From positions 32,509,681 to 32,573,680 of the forward strand of contig NC_088786.1 in the NCBI RefSeq assembly GCF_949628265.1: a stretch of 64,000 nucleotides of DNA, read 5' to 3'. Within the stretch, counting starts at the first letter, position 1; each line of letters opens with the position of its first letter. Origin of the DNA: Cloeon dipterum (Eukaryota; Arthropoda; Insecta; Ephemeroptera; Baetidae). The notes beneath the pieces were generated by a model. It saw nothing but the letters and a program-made list of their open reading frames with translations, did not search any database and was not told the origin of the DNA. Below are positions 52,701 through 64,000 of the stretch, in pieces. A program made the translations under genes and the position numbers.

Positions 52701-55244
52701 TCAAAAATACTTCTCTAGAAAACCAGGCTCTTAAGGGAGTTTGTTGAATGGAAATAATTTTAGTAGCATAAAAGGAACTAGCGCGGATTGTGCACTTCCT
52801 AATTGTAAGCGATCACATCTGTTTATCAGCCTTCGGACTTGTTTTTCGTCTTTCAAGCGAACATAATCATTTTTGAGGCGGCCCATAAATTTAAACTGCT
52901 GGTCAGTCCTTGAGATGCGAAAAATCGTTTTTTTTTCATATTGCGGCTGACGCACTTACAAAGTTATACAGGTGCGCTTCATCTTTTTGTCCGATAGAAA
53001 TAAAATTGTTAACGCCGCGTCACGCTCAACCGTCACTCGCGCGGTGCGCAGAAATCACAAGATCCGGCTCAGAATTGAAGATCATACTTTTTGCGTGCTG
53101 GAAACTCAAAGAGTGCATTCCTCCCCACCGGTAACTTGCAAATTTGCATCGCGTGTGCGATAATCCATGCTGACAACAGATTTGTATTGGCTGTGCAATT
53201 ACCTACTGGAATCCAGCCAATCCTTTTACTTTCCGCTCGGATCTGCTCTTTTGCCAACTATGCCTTATTTAACATTCACGTGATTGTCAGAGTGAGATTC
53301 TGAGAAGGTTGCTCGGTTCAAATGTGGGACGAGCAACGCATGGGGAAATATTATTGATTAACGCAAAGCTGACTTTTCATGCTATGCTTTAGAGAATAAA
53401 CTGGTTCTACTAGAAATTGTAGCTGCAGGAAAATTGAGCCGAAATACTTGGGGAATACCTCTCAATGAATTTTAATGAGGGCAAATGTATTGATGTAAAC
53501 ATACACATGACACACATCCTAGACCACCCCGATGGGACAAGAGCTTGCAGTATTTTCGTAATTCCAACAATGGGGTCGGTATTGTTGCGAATTAAAGTGA
53601 TGCCGTGGAGGATTCAGTGAAAATAGAACTGCTGGCAAGCCTGAACAAGGCCCAATGGTTTATATTTTACCTTAAATTTGCTATGGTTTATAACCTGGAT
53701 GTCTTGACCATTTGCTTTCTAGACCCAAGTGATATTCGTGTTTTTCTCGCACCTGCCGGCAGGTGTATAATTGACATTTAGCCGACCTTAAAACTCATTC
53801 ATTTCACGGTGACGGCATTAGCGGCAGGGCCCAAATATCACCAATTATCACCGCTAGTAAGCAGATCTTGCCCAATTAGAGCGGCAAGTGGGCCCGTCCA
53901 GCGGTTGAAGCGACAAACAGCGACGCCGATTGGCGCTCGACGGGTGGAGTGACCACATGTGACAGCCACCGAGCCACGCAGAACTTTGCCCCGCGCACTT
54001 ATGCAATCCATTCATTTCTCGCGCTAGGCTCGTGGAGAAGATGCAAAGAATGAATCTGCGAGCGAAGCAGATTGTTTTTTTCCGATATTTGTGTCCACCG
54101 CTTTCCGCCAAGCGTGAATTACATGTGACCAGCGTTTCCCGACTGCGTGTCGACCGATGACTTGCATGTTGTTGTCTCCTGGTGTGCATGTGATTACGGA
54201 TTTAAGTAGGGGAAGTGCAGTTTATCGTTTATCAGCATCGCCAGATACCAATTTATTTTTATCTCGACTATCTTGAGTCAGCACTAAACTTAGAAAACGT
54301 AACAGCGCAAAAATGTCACTCCATTCTCGCACCTAGAACACACAATAACATAAACAAAGGAACGGGAAGCCAAGGCTTTGAAGTTGTCACGCATTTCCAA
54401 CAGTGCACTTTATCTGTAGGATGCCCAGCAAACAAACTACTTCCACTTTCAAGGCACCAAAGGATAGAAACCACCCCAGGATAGAAAGAAATTCAAAGAC
54501 GAATTTAAAATCTTGATGAGTGCAGCTGTGGTAAAATTGAGTAGCGGTTTCACAAGAAAAGTGCTCGGCGTGGTGCAAGATGTGCAGTATTATATGGCGG
54601 TGAGCAATTTCGCTAGCCTCAGCATTGCACCACGCAGCAGCTTTTTCTTCTCTCTCCTCGACTTTTGTATTCACACGCGCGTTGAAATTTTAAGCGGCCA
54701 CCGGAGCCTGACTCAATTTTCTTTTGCAACTTGTGCGGTTTTCCAGTGGAGCACAGGCGCCGGACGGTTCTTTGGCAAAAACCGCTGCTGCCGGCGTCTA
54801 CCGTTTGATCAGTGCAAACGAAATCGGATACATTTTGCGTTGCTCATAACAGAATAGCAGATTAGGCGAGGCATAATTGGCCTTTTTGTCAGTGGAAAAA
54901 AGCTTTCACAACGTCTAATAACGTTCCTTTGTAACTGAAAGTGAAGGGCTTGAAAAAGTTTGAATTTGGGCCGCAGTGAGTGGCGTGCAAACTGGTGCAG
55001 TTTAAACTTCCTGATCAAATAGGTTCCATGGGAATGACCAGGCAAGGCAAACGAAAGCAAAATCGCATTACCATATGAGCATGCATGATTAATCAGCTTT
55101 AAGAATGTCAAAACGAATTTCGGGTGGCATACCATTACACAGCGAAATATTGTCACTCGATTAACAATTCAATCCTGCCATGAGAGCATGAGAGATTGTA
55201 AATGCAAATTAATTCTTTAGCTCCTGCTTTGCGTATATAAGAGC

Positions 55245-55416
55245 TATAAATGGAATATTAGCAGCAGTTAGTTGTCAGTTGAAATAAAACATATTAAAAC
55301 TACGTGTAAAACACGAGTTCTCGTCTGTCAACCTGAATATTTCCTACGCTATCTAACTATTACAAAACATCGAGATCCGATAATGGTGATATAGCAGCAA
55401 TCTGACTACGTCGTGG
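55245..55416 (+). promoter_or_regulatory. TATA plus initiator promoter with possible noncoding first exon
   Basis: TATAAA at 55245-55250 lies about 30 bp upstream of TCAGT at 55275-55279, the arthropod initiator consensus and spacing. A predicted transcript from about 55277 meets only a three-codon frame (ATGGTGATATAG) before a good splice donor, CGTCGTG followed by GTGAGTTG, at about 55417. This fits a short 5' UTR exon of a + strand gene lying further right. No coding exon for it is seen in the window. Confidence 0.4.
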
Positions 55417-56540
55417 TGAGTTGTATTACACCACAAACAATGAACGACGTCACAAAAAAAGATATTTTAGTATAAAACCATCGCCCCCCGAAACGACAGG
55501 CTAATGGAGTTGAAATACCCCACAGAATGCAAGGATGTAGTGGAATTTTCCAGGGAATCGAGCGAAGTCTACCTTACAAGGCTTTGATTAATTGAAACCC
55601 AAAAAAAAAACGCTGGAGCATTGTTTGCTGTTTTTTTTTGTGGCATTGTGCTGGAGATTATCCTCTCGGCTCAATGACGTAGCTGGCGGAATGCGGCGTC
55701 AAATGAATGAGGAAAACTCGGCGTTGATTGTGAATAAGAGGCGGCGCCAACGCTTTTTGCAACTCTCTAGTGCCAGCGAAAACAAACATTGCGCCGCACG
55801 GCACGCGTGATGCGTTTCTCCGCGTTTCGCGTCATTCCGAATATCATGCAACAAAAGCTGGAAAGTAGGGGACAAGATATGACAATCTTTTTGTCCATTA
55901 GGGGTGCTCTAAATTCAGGTCGGTGGGTCGTAAACTACTTCACACTTTATACAGTCGGTAAATTTTCAAACGTCTTGTCACTTATAAAAAATAACATGGT
56001 TTAAAGTGAAGTAGGCAGGCAGGGTAAAAAATCGTTTGATCCGTTTTAAGTAGGGGGCAAAGTAAGTTAAGATTGCGGGTGGATTCCCAGTCAAGTTGAA
56101 TTGCTTGCTTATCGTTTTATCTGGTTCATTGAACATTGTCAGCATTGCGCGCATGATGCGTGTGACGTGCGGTTTTTTGTAACTAGGCATTGCATAACGA
56201 GGCAAATCCTATTGTCTTTCACGGCGAATTACGAAAGCGTGGAAAAGCACAGGAAACCACATTCCAAGGAGTATGAAATACACGACTGACAACGAGCGAG
56301 TTGTCTCGTTGTCTCGACCGGAACGAAATTTCTGACTGAAATTTGAGAAATTCCGAAATTGCGCAATGAACTGCGAGTAAACAACAATATCATTGAGCTT
56401 TAGAAAGTTTGCTTTAACTACTCACTCGTTGTGTTTGTGTGTGTGTGTTGAGAAGAAGTTGTGCGAGTGTGGGGATGGGACGGCAGCTGAGGCGGGCGAG
56501 TGCAGCCTGAGCTCTCCAAACGCCAACTGAGGCGGCCGCG

Positions 56541-56566
56541 ACGAGCGAGTGAGCGAGCGAGCGAGC
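56541..56566. repeat. GAGC tetranucleotide repeat
   Basis: Imperfect (GCGA/GAGC) tandem units in a GC-rich patch upstream of the candidate 5' exon at 56627. Confidence 0.6.
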
Positions 56567-56626
56567 CGCGTTCGCTTTGCCTGCGCCCGCCGCCTGCCTC
56601 CGTCCCTCTACCAGTCGCTCACTTAC

Positions 56627-56690
56627 CTTCTCAAGGTTAGCTGACGAGCAGGTAGCTATCGCGGATATTGGCATCTCTGATTGCCACTGG
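56627..56690 (-). other. Possible 5' UTR exon, strong splice donor
   Basis: On the - strand CCTTGAGAAG is followed by GTAAGTGAGC, a near-consensus donor at 56626. A short frame starting MPISAIATCSSANLEK precedes it but would enter the pinocchio-like exon out of frame. If the exon belongs to that gene it is untranslated or carries an upstream ORF. Weak evidence. Confidence 0.2.
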
Positions 56691-58290
56691 CGCCTTTGTT
56701 TTTTCTCAGCTAATTTGCATCCCGGATGAGACCAATTACACGATTTAGTGTTTCCCCAAACGCAACAAAGATGCTAATGAACTCTCTAGAATTTCGGGCT
56801 TTCTTTTCGTGAGTTAGCTGATGCGAAAATATTTAAATGAGGAAGGACGCGTGTTACAACAAAAATATGAAACATTATATTAGAGATTCGGTGTTTCCTC
56901 TTTGGTGTTTTGGCAGGATGAATGAGGGGTTGTTTTGTATGTTGAACAAGTTAATTTACAAATGGTTATTCGTGCCCAGAGGGCAACAACACTGGCCTAC
57001 TTCCGGCTCTGGGCGGTGGCGGACGCGACGCCTGTAGTGTGCAAATAAACCACCTGCTGACTAATTGGGCATAATTCGAGTGCAACAAAAAGTGACTGCA
57101 CGAAAATATAAACAACGATTGATGTGACTAATGAAAATACTTATTATCGGTTAATCAGATAACAATAAAGCTCGTTACTTTGTAAAATTATCGTTAAGGA
57201 CACCTTGCAGACTTTCGAAGAGTAAACAGGTTTTTATTTTTTTCTAATCGCACCGATAAGGGACCGAAATTGAAGTACCACTTTTTATTCAGCTGCGCGC
57301 CAATTTAATCTCCCAAGCGGCTGGAGAGGAACGTGTTTGTAGTGGATGCGAAAAACGAAAGAGACGCAAGGCCAAGTTCAAGTGCACCCAACGAAATTGC
57401 TCTCACTGTGTCGTCAAGAGGCCAAATTAGCTGCGTTTCGAGCGCTCAAAAAAGTATCTGCAACTCACTCGGGTCGTGGTCGAGGCTGGAAATTGCAGCT
57501 TTTGTTGCCATGTCACCTCATGCACGTCTTGACCGCTAAACTTGCTAATGACTGACTTTGTACACATCAGCACAAATGAAAATCGTGTCCAACGGGACAG
57601 CAATGAACTTTGAGAAGGAGAGAACACGCCATCAAGGGTTTATGATTGTTGTTGACAGGCGCAGCAACAAATCCGAACTTTCATTTCTGTCGCAGGGCAT
57701 TGACTTTTTATTTCTGACGTTACACTGGACTGGAACAAAATGCTTCAGTTTTCAATCTTCGAGAGGGGAGCATACACATGTCACAACAATTAATTTAAAA
57801 TCATCGCCTTTGCATCTTGCTGAGGAGAGTTTTTAGTCTCTCAGTCGGAGAGGAATATTCTGAAAAAGTTTTAATCGATTAAGCCAACAATGATGCAACT
57901 TTGGTTCCAATATTTTCTTGAAAAATTAGCACGCCATTGTCGACATGAAGTTAAGTGATAATATAATTATGCGGCCGATCCCCTGTGGGTTCGGTCATTT
58001 AGCTTCTCCAGCAAATTATGACTTCACTCTTCTATGCAAATCATTTCCAGGAAAACGCCAAATTCGTCTGTTTAAGACCCATCAAATTTTTGGCAGCTTC
58101 AATTGGAGCCACGCCTAGGTGGGATCCGCCGCACGCAGGTCGCGGAAGATGTGAAAATGAAATCACGTGGAGTTGTGCGTCGGCCTTGGAATTGGCAATC
58201 AAGCGAGGCCGCCACCGATCCGATTGGATTCGCGAACGCATATATTATATGCATCGAGGTGCATGGTGTTGAGTTCAGACTGGCGCCGAA

Positions 58291-58307
58291 CACACACACA
58301 CACACAC
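58291..58307. repeat. CA dinucleotide microsatellite
   Basis: Seventeen bases of alternating CA. Confidence 0.8.
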
Positions 58308-58578
58308 TGACCTCAGGTAATGCACTGGCTGCTGGACGTGAAATGTGTCACTTCGCACGGCACAACTGACTGAGTGAAACTCAACGCCGCTCGCGTATTC
58401 CATAACTGCTGCTCGACGCAAAAAAAGAGTCAAACAAACCGAGCGACCTGGCAGCAGCCGCAGTCTCAGTCTGTATTTATTTATTTCTTTCTTTTACTCC
58501 AACTCGGCGGTTTCACGTGATGTGCTTGCGATCTGATTTCGCGTCTCCCTGCTCGGGTTTAATCTCGTTTGCGAAAAG

Positions 58579-58597
58579 CCATCCATCCATCCATCCC
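58579..58597. repeat. CCAT tetranucleotide microsatellite
   Basis: Tandem CCAT units, about four and a half copies. Confidence 0.8.
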
Positions 58598-61500
58598 TCT
58601 CGGCTTTGCGGGCGGTATGCCATCCAGCCAACCAGAAGAATTTGATTATCTCTTCTGCGAGACGCATTCTCGACTCACTCGAAAGAGAAGAAGTATGTGC
58701 ACGCAAGAGTGGGAGGCGCTGATTCAGCTCGGAAAATGAAATTGCTTTTTTCATTAGGGGCGTGGAAAATACTGTCGGCATTATCTAAATAGTTGTTATC
58801 TCAAAAAATCCGCCTAGTACCGGCACCTTCCCTCTCTTTCTACAGTTTTGTGGAAAGTATCACGTGATATGAGCACATGACAAAATTATCTCGAACGAGT
58901 CAGTGACTCTTTCTCGAATAATCTTCGAACGTATTCTTTGGCAAACAACATATTATAAAAAAGGAGCAAACTCGGTTATTTGAGAAGCCTGTTCTCTTAA
59001 TTAGAGTCGATTCGAACCAATTGAGCAACATTTTCAAGCACAAAGCTCCTCTAAATTAAAACTGCGGTGGTTTTCAGCTCTGAACTTGAACAGGAGCCAA
59101 ATTACCGAACGGCAATGGAAGCCACTGTCGCGTGAAAACAATGAAAGTGTCGAAAAGTTTGGCTTTTCAGTGTCATTATTTAGTAAGCACGCGGGCGGGT
59201 GGGCAACCTTAGCAAAGCATAATCAAAGGACGCGAGCAGGCAGATACCGTGTTCGCCGTACACGTGTAAATCAGGCAGAAGGCAAATTTGCGCACCAAAT
59301 ATACATATATACGCTGCTGGTGAGATACAGTGCTGGGGTTTCTCGCGTTCGCAGAAGAAGCGTTTCGGGCCAAACCAATCCGAGTGGACAGCCGCAGCTA
59401 ATGAAAGTAGCGTCTCATTCAAAAGGTCGCGACGCGTCTTGCATACAAACTGACGTTGAAAGTAACTGCTCGAACTGATTTTTAATCACAAAGTGGATCA
59501 CAGTATGTTAGTTGCTTAAGACTGAAATTTTATTTGCTTGCATAATAAAAGCTCTAATTTAAACTTAAGATTGTTTAACATGCGAAAAATCACTTCAGAA
59601 GGAGCTGTTTTGGATCTCGAGGGAGAAGAAAGTTGTTAAGTGGCCGTTCAAAGCAGAGTAATTAAAATCTGCTGGAAATAAAGACCCTTTAACTTAACTG
59701 GAGCATTGCCCCAATCTTACCGTAACAAAAATAAAAACATAAACAATGACTTTCCAATTCAGAACTGAATCCTTGGGTCCCGAGCGCCGTCCCCTGCAGT
59801 TCTTTATCTCCGTTAATTTGATTATTCTCTTTCTGCTGAATTTCAGGCACGATGCGGTATTCTCTGTTGCTCCACGCCAATTAATCCTTTTGTCTCAATT
59901 TCTCATTATAGCGCACAAAGTGGAGGCTCGGCTCTCTTCCGCCACACACCGATTGAATGCAAACAGCCAAAGCAATAAATGATAATTACGTTCGGCTGGA
60001 CAATCGATTGTGTCGCACCGCTCCCACGATAATTGCTTGTTAATGCCGCCACATCCTCTAGCCGCGTGTCAATAGCCGTTGGCCTAGATATAAGTATACG
60101 CTTTTGCTATTCTCGCTCGCTTGCTCGTTGTGCCATCCGTCGTGCGTTTTTCCATTCTGTTTCGCCGCGAAATGCACACACCATCTCTGTTGGATCAGCA
60201 GCTTTTGCGTCAACACGAAGCGAGCCCTCCATGCTGCAACCGCGACAAGTTTAACGCGAGCAAACCTCATTACGGCCACCCTGGGTCTCGCGTTTACGCA
60301 CTGGACATCCAACTGTATTATGCAAATATGTCGCAACTGGCGCCATTAAATGATGTACTTGGCCTTCATTTGTATCGAAGCTGAATAATGTGGTTCCTGC
60401 TGTTCTCGAAAATTTACAGCACACTTGAAACTCGCGTTTCCTGAATTGTTGTTTAGAATTTGAGGCGATTTGTGGTTAAATCTGAAAACGTCTTGAACAA
60501 ATTCCTAGAAAATTGATGTTCCTCTAGTTTGTTACATTCCGCAATGAGCGTGACAGGCCAAAATTACCGCGGGATCAAGTCTTCCCGTCGCTTACAGGGA
60601 AAATCATCCGCACTTCGCGTGATGTAGCGTCCGCGTGCAGCTCGCTAAAAATACAGGCGGCCACGCAAACAGTGGCGATAATTTCTGCCGGTCCGAATGC
60701 CAGAAACGAAACATTAGCGGCGGCCGTGACTCGCCATTGTTTTCATATTTTTTTTTTCCGGCGGAGGCGGGCGGCGACGACTCTCAAATTAGTCACGCGA
60801 AAAACAAGGCTCGTCTGTGACTGGCGTCGGATTTGTCTGCGATCGACTTGAGTGAAACGACGCCGTGGACACATTTGGCTATTTCGGTCCAAAACGGGGC
60901 CGATCTGCGAGCTGAATACCAATTGCGGAACTTTTGGCACCCCTGTGTTGCTTCCCATGTATTGTGCCGTCTGCCGCGTCGCTTGCTTGGCTATAGATGT
61001 ACATTTTTCTTCCCTGCATTGCGCCACCGCCCCAGTCTGCGATTATTTTGTGACAACGACCTGCCAGATAAAAAAAAATCCAGTACAAGCAGCTCTGGAC
61101 ACTTATAAAGATATCATTAACCCTATTTATAATTCATTAAACGTATCTGAATAAAAAAAAATCGATTTCTGCGGTACCGGAAGTCTGGCAGTTATATTGG
61201 TAACGGAAATCCATTAAAAACGGACGACAAAAACCGAATGTAGGCTGCCGACTCGAGCTTTTCTCCTTATTTCTGGTCATTACACTTTTTGTATGTACGT
61301 ATTCGAGCGTATATATTGTTGCGATTTACTTCGGCCCCTTCCCTCCTCAAGGCAATTTAATCGCGGTTTCGCGGAGAAATACGTCCATGCAGTCGTTGCA
61401 CCTGATGCGAGGTGTATGTATTTACATGCATGTACAAAGTACATAATACGCACGCTTACTGACGTCAATGTGACGCTCGCATTCACGCGGTGCGGAGACC

Positions 61501-64000
61501 GACTTGAGATTTCTAAAGCCATCAGTGGAAGGAGGAAACGAAATTACAGCTATTTCAGCAGTCGAATTGCGGCAAACCGGCATTTGGAAAAAGAAAAGCA
61601 CTACTATTGTGCATTTCGCCAAGCCAATTTCTCCGGATTTCCAGACCAGCAGCCAGAAGGCCTAAAAATCATTTTTAGAACAAAATCTCACCTTTTGAGC
61701 GTTTCAGGTACATTCGGTAGGCAGTCCATTCGTCGGCGTTGTTTGCAAACAAATGCGAGAGCGTGCATAAAGCGCGACCAATTAGTGCCGCAGCCAATCC
61801 CCCTATTCGCACATCCTTGAACTCGAGATTATTAATTTTTCCTCTCACCGCCCAGCACCACGGGCCAACAATGATGCCGAGCAAAGCAAAATGAATGCAA
61901 AATCCTTCCTGCTCTCTCGCGCCCGTGAATTTGGACCAGCCCTGAGTCTTCGACAGCTCATTTGAATTAATTAGCCGCCCGCCCGCCCGTGACACCGATT
62001 TCCTGTTTTAATTTATTGTCTTGTATAAAAATACACCACGCGGTTCGAATTTTTCGCCTTCCGCCTGAAATTGGCTGTCGCAACCGGTTTATTAGGGGAT
62101 TAAAAGGTTGTGAGCATCAATATTAAAGCCATAATTGGATTATTTAATGGGTTTTAAACGATGGACATAGCCTTGAGCAGAAATTTCTCCAATCCAGCTC
62201 AAGCTTGTTGAAATCAATCCATTAAATGAAGAGGGCTTTTATTTCAAATGATTGAAGCTTTCAAAATCAACAAATATAGTCATTTCCTACAAAAACAAAG
62301 GCTAATATTTACAGAAGAAAAACAAATAACATCAATATTTTATTTTATGAGTTTGTTTTAAGTTTACAAAGTTATTAAGATCTCAATAGTCGCAGTGTTT
62401 AAGGTTTAAGTAATAATGATTTCATTGAAGAAGCTATAACATTGCAAATTTATCATTGAAAAACTGGCAATTATCCTTGGCGGCTCGGCTGATGCACTAC
62501 TTTTGACACGTTCATTGGAACTGGTGACTTGGCAAAACGATTGTCACCAGCAATAAACGCGACCTGCGAACTGGGTACGCTTACATAATCTGGAATTTCC
62601 CCGACGACGAGAAGAAAGGAGGAAGGTTGGAGATAAACCAAACCGCTTAGGTCGACTTTTATTCGCACTACTGTTGACGTTAGTTTTTGCAACATTTGGA
62701 CAACAGGAAAATCAACATTGACTGTGATTGGTGGGCTAAAACATCACGGCGCAATTCGCAGAGGAAAACATTTTTGAGTCCTGGCACACGTAGTCCAATG
62801 AGCAAATATTTTAACTCTTCAGAGAGTTTGTGAAGGTAATTAACTCAAATAGAAAGTACAAATAGTGGATATAGAAAATGCAGAAAACCTTCTCGGCGAA
62901 AAATTGGTTCGCTATTTTTCCCTTGAGCCTGACAAGTAATTCACCGCGACAAGGAGTTAGTGTAAAAATAAAGTTTTCGTGCTTTTTACATGCAAAACCG
63001 GTCGGAGGTCGGCAAAACAGATGTCAGCCTTCAAATTACTGCAAAAAATACTTCTTTCTTTATCAAAAAACGCGATGTTTCTCTTATCAAAGAGTAACGA
63101 GCGCCGCCCGCTGTTGCCACGCACAAACAAAATTGCACTTCAATAAAAGAGTCAAAGTTTAATCGGTAAAAGTGTCTTCTTGTTTTCGCGATAACAAGGC
63201 CTACCTCAAAGACTTCCACTCTTATCTCTATTATATTATGAGAACTGACGTTGAATTACCAAAGCGCATTAACAATTTCGCCCTTTTTCACGGCGAAAAA
63301 CATGTTTTTGCGTCCACTACTCCGACATGATAGAGGTGTTTCGAGTGTGTTTGTACTTATTAAGTGTCGCACTCGAGTCGTGTTTGAAGAGAAGGTCAAA
63401 CTAGGACAATCGCTTGCTTCTGTTCGGCTCGATTGCAACGCTCGCATGTTCCGTCTAATCAACCAGAAAACACAAACAAGAACAGTATACAGTCGTGAAA
63501 TTCCTCCCTGCAGCCTGAATGTGAATTCGCCTATCTAGAATGCGGCCTAAAGCCTAAAAATTCAGGATATTGACTGTCGACAAGCAACAACCGTGTGCGC
63601 CCCAACTTTCGAGCGGTATAATTTTACATATATGGCAAATCACTCACATTCTATTCCACTCAAAGGCATTTCCCCGATTTCAAAAATTTTGAATTAATTC
63701 TAATTGGAGCAAAGCGGAGAGTTGGAATAATATAAATAAATTCAAACCACCAGAAGACTGATTTTTTTTTATTTACATATATCCTGAAAAATATAAAAAA
63801 TACGAACAAACGGAAATGTTTCAGCCTTAAACCTTCAATTTCTTATAACTAATGCAGTTGCTTAATGGAGTTACTAATTCAAGCCTAAACGGTTTGGCAA
63901 TAATTACGTGAGGAAACAAAAAGACACAGATTGCGAAAGCAGTCTCGATCGAGGGCCACTGCGTATGTGTTTGAAACTGAAAAATCACTGTGTGCCCTGA

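Larger units (their letters stand above)
49785..64000. other. About 14 kb without a supported coding exon
   Basis: No domain, no phase-consistent exon chain and no long ATG-initiated frame with coding character on either strand. Contents: presumed promoter or first intron of the pinocchio-like gene, alternating AT-rich and GC-rich patches, microsatellites, a TATA/initiator promoter candidate at 55245-55280 and a possible 5' UTR exon near 56627. Consistent with a regulatory region or a large intron of a gene whose coding exons lie beyond the window. Confidence 0.5.

Noticed and set aside
61293-61820. 175-aa frame on the + strand
   Set aside because: No recognisable domain, composition like translated noncoding DNA, no ATG context, exon partners or nearby poly(A) signal linking it to a gene.

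Overview
This window is eukaryotic nuclear DNA, most likely from an insect. Genes are split by GT/AG introns, and every exon join used below keeps a consistent codon phase. The conserved proteins have animal, and in one case apparently insect-specific, relatives. Many introns are very short (50-90 bp), while one is about 27.9 kb. The order or species cannot be named from sequence alone. There are no prokaryotic operons, CRISPR arrays, rRNA or tRNA genes that I can see.

Layout, left to right: (1) 1-1235 (+), the 3' exons of a core 1 beta-1,3-galactosyltransferase-like gene, cut by the window edge. (2) 1954-4059 (+), a small three-exon gene with one BRCT domain resembling microcephalin (MCPH1). 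(3) 4180-4536 (-), an orphan terminal exon of unknown function. (4) 5573-38860 (-), the complete 16-exon catalytic subunit of the Rab3 GTPase-activating complex (RAB3GAP1, 939 aa). It is split by a giant intron at 8977-36839. (5) Inside that intron, on the opposite strand, 29627-36179 (+), an 11-exon leucine-rich-repeat receptor-like transmembrane gene (924 aa). (6) 39716-40637 (+), a folate-receptor-family GPI-anchored protein. (7) 40775-42321 (-), ribosomal protein L11, converging on the folate receptor gene. (8) 43208-45357 (+), the FG nucleoporin NUP42, divergent from RpL11. (9) 47464-49784 (-), a pinocchio-like small cysteine-rich protein. (10) 49785-64000, about 14 kb with no coding exon I can support, containing one good TATA/initiator promoter candidate and possible 5' UTR exons.

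Non-genic structure: two roughly 445-bp MITE-like elements in inverted orientation inside the giant intron; a roughly 250-bp imperfect palindrome full of TATCGATA-type motifs in the RpL11/NUP42 intergenic promoter; and a roughly 102-bp hairpin in an RpL11 intron.

Functionally this is a mixed housekeeping neighbourhood (translation, nuclear pore/mRNA export, Rab GTPase activation, Golgi O-glycosylation) interleaved with cell-surface genes (LRR receptor, folate-receptor-like protein). No pathway links them. The gene relationships that matter are the nested LRR gene, the divergent RpL11/NUP42 pair and the two convergent pairs.
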